Part shown: positions 1 to 4,734 of the stretch, piece after piece
Layout: each line of letters starts with the position of its first letter
Position numbering within the stretch: position 1 is the stretch's first letter
Assembly: GCA_026394835.1 (NCBI GenBank)
Contig: JAPLZW010000059.1
Location: forward strand, 1-5,201
Reading direction: 5' to 3'
DNA from: Candidatus Wolfebacteria bacterium
Lineage (GTDB): Bacteria > Patescibacteriota > Minisyncoccia > UBA6257 > UBA9933
DNA length: 5,201 nt
Program-made: the position numbers and the translations under genes
Notes under the pieces: generated by a model
The model's database searches: none
Seen by the model: the letters and a program-made list of their open reading frames with translations, nothing else
What the model was told of the DNA's origin: nothing

Positions 1-182
1 CTCTTGTTGATGCTGCAGGCTGGGCCGAGAAGGCAAGGGAAGCACGCAGTGTTGAGCCAAAAGGTTTGAGTCCCGAGAAGTTGGCTTTGTGCGGGTCGGG
101 TGAAGCCCAAGCTTTCCGGTGGATTGTTGAATCGCCTCGGCCGGACTGGGGAAAGCTTCTGCCTCTTCGGTTGGCAAAGTAA
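1..182 (+). CDS. 3' end of an unrecognised protein-coding gene (partial, 5' end outside window)
   Basis: Reading codons from base 3, the frame stays open for 59 residues and ends at a TAA (180-182). The peptide runs LVDAAGWAEKARE... through to ...WGKLLPLRLAK, and its start lies outside the window. The other two forward frames close early, and the stop is followed within five bases by a + strand intrinsic terminator. Both points favour a real gene end on this strand. The piece is rich in Ala, Glu, Arg, Leu and Pro, has no membrane segment, and contains a single Cys. I do not recognise a family, and a C-terminal tail is rarely diagnostic. It is visibly more GC-rich than the genes downstream and uses CGG for arginine three times. 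The opposite strand also has an open frame here, but no terminator fits it, so I treat that as a shadow. Confidence 0.6.
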   Translation, partial: LVDAAGWAEKAREARSVEPKGLSPEKLALCGSGEAQAFRWIVESPRPDWGKLLPLRLAK

Positions 183-186
183 ACAA

Positions 187-238
187 GCGGATAAGGCAAT
201 CGGATGTTTTCCGAAAGCCTTATCCGCCCTTTTATTTT
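187..238 (+). terminator. Intrinsic terminator after the partial first gene
   Basis: An 11-bp perfect stem (GCGGATAAGGC at 187-197 pairing with 217-227) continues through a 2x2 internal loop into TCGG/CCGA (200-203 / 211-214), with a 7-base loop. It is followed by CCTTTTATTTT. The stem is strong and the T-rich tail lies on the + strand side, so it should end transcripts that come from the gene stopping at 182. Confidence 0.85.
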
Positions 239-273
239 AAAATATGGCTAAAAACCTAGATTTTTGAATTGAG

Positions 274-392
274 ACCCCCACACCTATTGAGGATTATGTG
301 TTTTTGGCTTAATTCCTAACTAAATTCTGTCTTTAGTCTCAAAATTTGGCTTATTTACTCACTTTATTTCTACCCTCAATAGGTGTGGGGGT
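274..392. repeat. Perfect 19-bp inverted repeat spanning 119 bp of intergenic DNA
   Basis: ACCCCCACACCTATTGAGG at 274-292 is the exact reverse complement of 374-392, with an 81-bp AT-rich interior. The interior has a short direct repeat, TTTGGCTTA (303-311 and 345-353), and no convincing ORF. The right arm ends on the first base of the -35 box of the next promoter. No poly-T follows, so it does not look like a terminator. The flanks (TGAG on the left, TGAC on the right) do not form a clear target-site duplication. It could be a paired operator, a structured RNA, or the remnant of a small terminal-inverted-repeat element. The rest of the 183-429 spacer holds only the upstream terminator and the promoter. 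Confidence 0.85.
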
Positions 393-419
393 TGACTTTT
401 GAGTTTTATCTGCTATAGT
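392..419 (+). promoter_or_regulatory. Sigma70-type promoter with extended -10, driving the 3D-domain gene
   Basis: TTGACT (392-397), a 16-bp spacer, then TATAGT (414-419) preceded by TG and one base (extended -10). The expected transcription start is near A426, only about four bases before the ATG at 430. The mRNA would therefore be leaderless or nearly so. Its -35 abuts the right arm of the 19-bp inverted repeat, so a protein bound to that arm could affect polymerase access. This is inferred from consensus match and spacing only. Confidence 0.75.
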
Positions 420-429
420 GGCTATACAT

Positions 430-912
430 ATGAGTAAACATGCAGTCGTGGTACTGCTTGTTTTTTTTATGGCAGCGCAGGCAACGGCCATAGCCGTAGC
501 CCAGACTAACCAGGAAAAACAGGCAACCACAACGGATAAATACTCGGTAATAGGAGGGGATTCGCTCCTGGCCAACAACTCTGTTTTTAAATCCAAAAAT
601 CTTGGGCAAGGAGCGGGTTTGGCGCGTAAATTAATAAGGACCACCGCTACGGCTTATTCAAGTTCGCCGGACGAAACGGACGATACTCCGAATATCACGG
701 CTTCGGGCACCTATACCCATGACGGGGTGGTAGCTTCGAATTTCCTTCCGCTTGGCTCGAAAATACGCATCCCGAAAATCTTTGGAGCCAAAATCTTCAC
801 CGTTGAAGACAGGATGAGCGAAAGGTTCGCCGATCGCGTGGACATCTGGTTTGCGACGAAAATCAGCGCTTTGAAATTCGGTTTGAGAGCGGTTGATATT
901 GAGGTGCTTTAG
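430..912 (+). CDS. Secreted 3D-domain (RlpA-like double-psi beta-barrel) protein
   Basis: A 160-residue protein. Residues 1-24 form a signal peptide: MSKH, a long hydrophobic core, and a likely cleavage after Ala-Val-Ala at 22-24. A polar linker (25-68) follows, then a C-terminal 3D domain (about 70-160) with TATAYSS, ITASGTYTHDGVVASNFLPLGSKIRI, FTVEDRM and RVDIWF. 3D domains, as in MltA and the YocH-like wall proteins, are linked to peptidoglycan cleavage or binding. Asp127 (VED) and Asp138 (RVD) match two of the three name-giving aspartates. The usual first one, in the 'AVDP' position, is Asn104 here. I chose ATG 430 because the alternative in-frame GTG at 418 lies inside the -10 box and would put charged or polar residues before the signal peptide. 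No Shine-Dalgarno is present. The family call is firm; catalytic activity is uncertain. Confidence 0.85.
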   Translation: MSKHAVVVLLVFFMAAQATAIAVAQTNQEKQATTTDKYSVIGGDSLLANNSVFKSKNLGQGAGLARKLIRTTATAYSSSPDETDDTPNITASGTYTHDGVVASNFLPLGSKIRIPKIFGAKIFTVEDRMSERFADRVDIWFATKISALKFGLRAVDIEVL

Positions 913-921
913 AAGTAAAAT
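893..921 (+). promoter_or_regulatory. Probable promoter for the DUF4015-scpA unit, inside the end of the preceding gene
   Basis: TTGATA (893-898), a 17-bp spacer and TAAAAT (916-921) form a good sigma70-type match overlapping the 3D gene's stop codon. The predicted transcription start (about 928) falls within the left arm of the hairpin at 922-961, giving a leader of roughly 39 bases before the ATG at 967. A promoter here would explain how the downstream gene is expressed despite the terminator-like hairpin between the genes. Confidence 0.55.
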
Positions 922-961
922 AAAAAACTGGATAAGGGACGATTCCTTTATTCAGTTTTTT
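922..961 (+). terminator. Terminator hairpin in the gap between the 3D gene and the DUF4015 gene
   Basis: Arms 922-939 and 944-961 pair over 18 positions, including two G-U wobbles, around a 4-base loop (CGAT). The right arm ends in six T, and the left arm begins with six A, as in bidirectional terminators. The hairpin begins 10 bases after the stop at 912 and ends five bases before the next ATG. It should end the 3D-gene transcript. Because the next promoter appears to start within its left arm, a shortened 12-bp version (928-939 / 944-955) followed by the same U-run would also form in the next gene's leader. Confidence 0.75.
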
Positions 962-966
962 ATTAC

Positions 967-2211
967 ATGAAATCGGTCAAATATATTTTGTTTTCGATTG
1001 TTATCATTGCGGCGGTCGGCGCCGGTTTTTTGTTTTTCAGGAGCGGCAAAACGATGAATTTCGATTTGTCGGGAAATGCCACAACGACTCCTTCGGAGGT
1101 CGAACATCCCAAAGTTGACCCCAATGCCGATATAGAAAACCAGAAACCATTGCCAAATCCGCCCTCGGAAATAAAAGCGCTTTACCTTACGGCTTATAGC
1201 GCCGGCAGCTCCCCAAAAGTTGATTCAATAATAGAACTCATAAAATCAACCGGAACAAATGCCGTCGTAATCGATATCAAGGATTACACCGGCTATATTT
1301 CTTACGATATAAATATTCCGGAGGTTATAAAGTACGGCGCCAAAGAAGTAAAGATTCCGAAGGTGAATTCGCTTATCAAGAAATTTCACGATAACGGCAT
1401 ATACGTAATCGCGAGAATCACAATGTTCCAGGACCCTCGGCTCGCGAAAGCGCGGCCAGAACTCGCTATCCAGAGCAAATCAAAAGGAACGACCTGGACC
1501 GATAATAAAAAATTGGCATGGATTGACCCGGCGTCACGTGAAGCCTGGGATTATGAAGTCGGAATTGCGAAAGACGCCGCTTCGCGCGGTTTCGACGAAT
1601 TGAATTTCGATTATGTGCGTTTCGCGTCCGATGGAAATCTTTCCGATATGAAATTCAATTTCTGGGACGGAAAATCGCCGAAACACGAAACCATAAGAAA
1701 TTTCTTCAAGTATATGAGGGAAAATTTATCCGGCGTAAAAATTTCCGTGGATCTTTTCGGGCTCGCAACCGTAAATAAAGATGACCTGGGAATCGGCCAG
1801 ATTATTGAAGACGCCTACGCTTATTTCGATTATGTTTGTCCCATGGTATATCCATCGCATTACGCTCCCGGATTTTTGGGTTATAAGAATCCCGCGCTTT
1901 ATCCTTATGAAATCATGAAGTATTCGCTTGATGCGGCAATGAAAAGATTGGATGACTACAATAAAGATGCCGAGCCCAAAACGATTCAACCCGCGACTCC
2001 GACCGGCACGCCGACAATAATTCCGGCTCTTCACGAAAAAAGCCAGGCCAAACTCCGGCCTTGGATTCAGGATTTTGATTTAGGCGCGAAATACGACAAA
2101 ACAATGATAGACAAGGAATTAAAAGCAACCTACGACAGCGGAATAAGCGCCGGATGGCTCGTATGGAATCCTTCAAATAATTACTTAAAAGGGAATTTGC
2201 CCGCGAATTAA
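967..2211 (+). CDS. Membrane-anchored DUF4015 putative glycoside hydrolase
   Basis: A 414-residue protein. A short basic start (MKSVK) precedes one membrane segment (about 6-24) with no clear cleavage site, so it is probably an N-terminal signal anchor facing outward. A Pro/Asn-rich linker (35-66) leads to a DUF4015 domain (about 67-412), a predicted TIM-barrel glycoside hydrolase family. Recognisable blocks are VIDIKD (101-106), ARITMFQD (149-156), WIDPASREAWDY (185-196), the hallmark FDELNFDYVRFA (209-220), SVDLFG (260-265), CPMVYPSHYAPGFLG (291-305), RPWIQDF (364-370) and GWLVWNPSNNY (396-406). Asp215 and Asp262 are conserved-looking acidic residues at strand ends, but I cannot assign catalysts. 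Residues 331-360 are a Pro/Thr-rich insertion. The substrate is unknown; an exopolysaccharide or wall glycan is plausible. There is no Shine-Dalgarno: the ATG follows a T-run of the upstream hairpin. The stop is one base before scpA. Confidence 0.85.
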   Translation: MKSVKYILFSIVIIAAVGAGFLFFRSGKTMNFDLSGNATTTPSEVEHPKVDPNADIENQKPLPNPPSEIKALYLTAYSAGSSPKVDSIIELIKSTGTNAVVIDIKDYTGYISYDINIPEVIKYGAKEVKIPKVNSLIKKFHDNGIYVIARITMFQDPRLAKARPELAIQSKSKGTTWTDNKKLAWIDPASREAWDYEVGIAKDAASRGFDELNFDYVRFASDGNLSDMKFNFWDGKSPKHETIRNFFKYMRENLSGVKISVDLFGLATVNKDDLGIGQIIEDAYAYFDYVCPMVYPSHYAPGFLGYKNPALYPYEIMKYSLDAAMKRLDDYNKDAEPKTIQPATPTGTPTIIPALHEKSQAKLRPWIQDFDLGAKYDKTMIDKELKATYDSGISAGWLVWNPSNNYLKGNLPAN

Positions 2212-2212
2212 A

Positions 2213-2932
2213 ATGGATTATCTGTTAAAAACAGAACAATTTTCCGGGCCCATGGACAAGCTCTTGGAGCTTATCGAGGCAAGAAAAATGGAAGTCACCG
2301 AGCTCAATCTCGCCGGAGTGACGGCTGATTTTTTAAGTTATCTTGAATCTATTGAATCGGCCCCCCCGAGGCTTCTCGCGGATTTTGTCGTTATCGCCTC
2401 CAAACTTTTACTTATAAAATCAAAAGCTCTCTTGCCGAACTTGGAGCTTAGCCCGGAAGACGAAAAAGATATCAGCGATTTGGAAGGACAACTTAAGTTT
2501 TATCAGGCGTTCAAGCCGGCAATGGGACATATGAAAAAACTTTGGGGAAGCGGCGGATTTTCGGTATCCAGGCCTCTTATGGCCGGACGGCCGATTGTTT
2601 TTTATCCGTCGGAAGCCGTGACTTTAGAAAATTTGTCAAAAGCGATCAGGGGAATTTTTGAAGAGCTGGCTAAGTTCGCAATGGAGACAAAAACCATAAA
2701 ATCTCCTCTCGTGAGCCTTGAAGAAAAAATCCAGGAGCTTATCGGTTTTATGGAGAAGTCGGCGGCGAATCCGGGCGTCTCGGCATCGCTTAATTTTCAA
2801 GAGCTGAAAAAAAACAGATCGCGTCCGGAAATAATCGTAATGTTCCTTGCCGTCCTCCATTTACTCCAAAGGCAAATCGTGAAAGCCGAACAAAAAGGAG
2901 AATTTTCGGATATAATGATAGAGAAAGCTTAA
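2213..2932 (+). CDS. scpA: Segregation and condensation protein A (kleisin of the Smc complex)
   Basis: A 239-residue protein of normal ScpA length. ScpA is the kleisin that bridges the heads of the Smc dimer and binds ScpB, forming the condensin-like complex that organises and segregates the chromosome. The N-terminal signature F-SGP-MDKLLELI (10-21) and the block ADFVVIASKLLLIKSKALLP (56-75) are diagnostic. An acidic stretch (79-90) starts the linker, and the C-terminal winged-helix (about 204-236, RPEIIVMFLAVLHLL...GEFSDIMI) is the Smc head-binding part. Its ATG lies one base after the preceding stop, with no Shine-Dalgarno at proper distance (AAAAGGGA ends 18 bases upstream), so translation is probably coupled to the glycoside hydrolase gene. 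It contains a run of seven C at 2361-2367, in frame. scpB follows after a 133-bp structured spacer rather than overlapping, as the pair often does elsewhere. Confidence 0.95.
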   Translation: MDYLLKTEQFSGPMDKLLELIEARKMEVTELNLAGVTADFLSYLESIESAPPRLLADFVVIASKLLLIKSKALLPNLELSPEDEKDISDLEGQLKFYQAFKPAMGHMKKLWGSGGFSVSRPLMAGRPIVFYPSEAVTLENLSKAIRGIFEELAKFAMETKTIKSPLVSLEEKIQELIGFMEKSAANPGVSASLNFQELKKNRSRPEIIVMFLAVLHLLQRQIVKAEQKGEFSDIMIEKA

Positions 2933-2936
2933 GATT

Positions 2937-3046
2937 TGGTTGGGGTTTGAGTTTTGGCAGTTAGTATGGTTTTAGTTATAGTCGAGGGTAAAATCCATAC
3001 CCAAGCCATTAGACTATACAAACTGCTATACCTCAAACTAAAACCA
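2937..3046. repeat. Long imperfect palindrome between scpA and scpB
   Basis: Bases 2937-2972 pair with 3011-3046 over 36 aligned positions without gaps. By my count there are 27 Watson-Crick pairs, 4 G-U pairs and 5 mismatches (at 2942, 2943, 2952, 2954 and 2963). At the tip, GGGTA/TACCC (2986-2990 / 2998-3002) closes a 7-base loop. The structure takes up most of the 133-bp spacer. No T-run follows, so it is not a standard terminator. It might be an RNA processing or stability hairpin, or a decayed miniature element. A promoter is embedded in its left half. Confidence 0.75.
2954..2982 (+). promoter_or_regulatory. Sigma70-type promoter for scpB and downstream genes
   Basis: TTGGCA (2954-2959), a 17-bp spacer and TATAGT (2977-2982) give a close consensus match with ideal spacing. 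The -10 is identical to that of the promoter at 392-419. The predicted start is near 2989, at the tip of the palindrome, giving a leader of about 77 bases before scpB. Only the right half of the palindrome would be in this mRNA, whereas read-through from scpA would carry the whole hairpin. Confidence 0.6.
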
Positions 3047-3047
3047 T

Positions 3048-3061
3048 TTAAATTAATTTAA
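3048..3061. repeat. 14-bp AT-only palindrome just upstream of scpB
   Basis: TTAAATTAATTTAA is a perfect palindrome ending five bases before the scpB ATG and overlapping the AAGG that is its only Shine-Dalgarno-like sequence. It could be a small operator, but AT-only palindromes of this size arise easily by chance. Confidence 0.35.
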
Positions 3062-3065
3062 GGCT

Positions 3066-3659
3066 ATGGATGAATTAGAAAAATCAAACAATCAAAATCT
3101 GGCGGCCGCGATAGAAGCGATTCTTTTCGTTTACGGCGAGCCGGTGGAAACAGGGAAGCTCGCGAAGTCTTTATCCCAAAACGGGGGTTTCGGCAAAGTC
3201 GGCAAAGAAGAAGTAAAATTGGCGCTTAAGAAACTGGAAGAGGAATTATCCTCTGGGAGCAGGGGATTAAAGTTGATTTTTTCCGGTGAGCCCGAAGAAA
3301 AAGTCCAACTCGCGACAAACCCGGATTTTTCCGGATTGCTCGAAGAATTTTCCAAAGACGAAGTTAAAGAAAATTTAAGCCCGGCATCCATAGAAACGCT
3401 TTCTCTTATTTCTTATCTTGGGCCGCTTTCAAGAGCCAAGCTTGATTATTACCGCGGAGTGAATTCAAGTTTCATCCTAAGATCGCTTTTAATCCGCGGG
3501 CTCGTAAATCGTTCCCCCGATCCGAAAAGAGGCAATGCCTTCCTTTACCAAGCGAGTTTTGATTTGTTAAAATATCTTGGATTATCAAGGGTTGAAGATT
3601 TGCCGGAATATTCCAAGTTTAAAGATTCGGATACGAGAGAGTCCATAGGCCTTAATTAG
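3066..3659 (+). CDS. scpB: Segregation and condensation protein B (Smc-complex partner)
   Basis: A 197-residue protein, typical of ScpB, which dimerises and binds the ScpA linker as the kite subunit of the Smc complex. The first winged-helix (about 10-95) opens with AAAIEAILFVYGEPVETGKLAK. The second (about 104-182) carries the family's signature LSPASIETLSLISYLGPLSR, RGVNSS (130-135), LRSLLIRGLV (138-147) and the closing YLGLSRVEDLPEY (170-182). The usual 'GRPILYGTT' segment reads KRGNAFLYQAS, a mild divergence. The tail 183-197 is polar. The start follows AAGG with only two bases between, a poor ribosome site. scpB probably has its own promoter (2954-2982) and is followed after 13 bases by the carboxypeptidase gene, consistent with one transcript. 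Confidence 0.93.
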   Translation: MDELEKSNNQNLAAAIEAILFVYGEPVETGKLAKSLSQNGGFGKVGKEEVKLALKKLEEELSSGSRGLKLIFSGEPEEKVQLATNPDFSGLLEEFSKDEVKENLSPASIETLSLISYLGPLSRAKLDYYRGVNSSFILRSLLIRGLVNRSPDPKRGNAFLYQASFDLLKYLGLSRVEDLPEYSKFKDSDTRESIGLN

Positions 3660-3672
3660 ATTTTTTAAAAAG

Positions 3673-4713
3673 ATGCAATTCCAAGCAATATTACTTTCAT
3701 TAATAATTTTATTTTCAATCGCGGTGACGAAAACCGCCGGTGATAATTCCGCGGAAAAGCCGCCTCTTCTTTCCGACGCGCTCTCCGGTTTTTCCACAGA
3801 AACTTCCCCTCCAGAAATTACCACTGGCACCCCCATTGTTATTGTTCCGGCTATCGCTCCCACGGAAACAAGCGAAGGGTTAACGGGGGCGGATCCGGCA
3901 ACAATTTTGCCGGTAAATGAAATTCTTTCCGGAGACAGCGATCTTTTGGGGAAAAACAGAGGTACGCAAACTTGCGAGCTTTCAAATTTGGATTTGTTGG
4001 GGATTACCGCTAAAACCGTTCTTTTAAAATATGCCGATTACGGCCCGAATATCGTAAACAAGAGTCCGGAAAAACGCTGGCCCATAGCATCCATCACAAA
4101 ACTTATGACGGCAATCGCGACTATCGAGAAAACAGACCTCAATAAAAAAATAACGATAAGCGCGAATGCCGCTGGAAGCGAAGGCGCTGCCGGAGATTTT
4201 AAAGAGGGAGAAGTTTTCAGGGCGGGAGATCTGCTGAAAGCGATGCTCGTGATTTCATCGAACGATGCGGCGATAGCTTTAGCCGAGTCGTATGGCCAAA
4301 CGGATTTTGTAAATGAGATGCAGAGAAAAGCCGCGGACATCCGGATGTCCCAGACTTCTTATGTTGAACCCACAGGCCTCTCTTTTTTGAATCAATCAAC
4401 TGTCGGCGATTTAAGCCGGCTTGCGGAATATATTTATGCCAATTATCCGGAGATATACCGCATTACAAGGCAAACAGAAATTCAGATTCAGGAGTTAAAA
4501 TCGGGGAAATACCGCAAATTAAAAAATATCGATGAATTTGCGGGAAACCAAGATTTTATCGGCGGTAAAACCGGATATATAGACGCGGCCGGCAGGAATC
4601 TCGTGGCGCTTTTTACCGTAAAGAACCGGCCGGCGCTTTCCGTCGTCTTGGGTTCGGACGACGCTTTTAAGGACACAAAAACGCTCAAAGATTTTTTGAT
4701 TTCTTGCGAATAA
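3673..4713 (+). CDS. Secreted D-alanyl-D-alanine carboxypeptidase (serine peptidase S11, low-molecular-weight PBP)
   Basis: A 346-residue protein with all three penicillin-binding motifs in order: SxxK as Ser140-Ile-Thr-Lys143, SxN as Ser195-Ser-Asn197, and KTG as Lys299-Thr-Gly301 within GGKTGYIDAAGRNL. Such enzymes remove the terminal D-Ala of peptidoglycan stem peptides outside the membrane and are inhibited by beta-lactams. Residues 3-18 form a signal or anchor helix. Residues 25-95 are a Pro/Thr/Ser-rich low-complexity spacer, and the catalytic domain is about 108-346. There is no C-terminal PBP5-type beta domain or amphipathic anchor, so retention would depend on an uncleaved N-terminus. 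The ATG start gives MQFQA without the usual basic residues; in-frame codons just upstream read I-R-F-F-K-K, up to a TAG at 3646-3648, so a rare ATT start at 3655 is conceivable. No Shine-Dalgarno precedes either start. It lies between scpB and mraY. Confidence 0.92.
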   Translation: MQFQAILLSLIILFSIAVTKTAGDNSAEKPPLLSDALSGFSTETSPPEITTGTPIVIVPAIAPTETSEGLTGADPATILPVNEILSGDSDLLGKNRGTQTCELSNLDLLGITAKTVLLKYADYGPNIVNKSPEKRWPIASITKLMTAIATIEKTDLNKKITISANAAGSEGAAGDFKEGEVFRAGDLLKAMLVISSNDAAIALAESYGQTDFVNEMQRKAADIRMSQTSYVEPTGLSFLNQSTVGDLSRLAEYIYANYPEIYRITRQTEIQIQELKSGKYRKLKNIDEFAGNQDFIGGKTGYIDAAGRNLVALFTVKNRPALSVVLGSDDAFKDTKTLKDFLISCE

Positions 4714-4734
4714 AATTATTGATTTTATAAATAA

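Noticed and set aside
287..314. Possible promoter TTGAGG-16-TTAATT inside the inverted repeat for a small RNA
   Set aside because: Both boxes are poor matches, and no terminator or conserved product is visible in the 81-bp interior.
351..644. 97-residue open frame on the minus strand (and an overlapping 67-residue one)
   Set aside because: They lie antisense to the signal peptide and linker of the 3D-domain gene, have no promoter or ribosome site and no recognisable domain. They are shadows.
189..937. GGATAAGG shared by the left arms of both terminators (189-196 and 930-937)
   Set aside because: An 8-base match between two GC/purine-rich stem arms is weak evidence. The surrounding bases and hairpin shapes differ.
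1726..2176. Minus-strand open frames of 102 and 87 residues
   Set aside because: They are antisense to the well-conserved DUF4015 domain, Arg/Cys-rich in the manner of shadow frames, with no expression signals.
2361..2367. Run of seven C in scpA as a phase-variation tract
   Set aside because: The frame reads through correctly, the gene is a core housekeeping one, and the tract is short. At most it is a spot to check for sequencing error.
3131..3391. Minus-strand open frame of 86 residues
   Set aside because: It is antisense to scpB, Ser/Pro-rich with no domain; composition mirrors scpB codons.
4038..4688. Minus-strand open frames antisense to the carboxypeptidase gene
   Set aside because: The + strand has all three penicillin-binding motifs; the minus frames show no family features.
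4704..4731. Possible promoter TTGCGA-16-TATAAA before mraY
   Set aside because: Its transcription start would fall at about 4738, after the mraY ATG, and the -35 match is weak.
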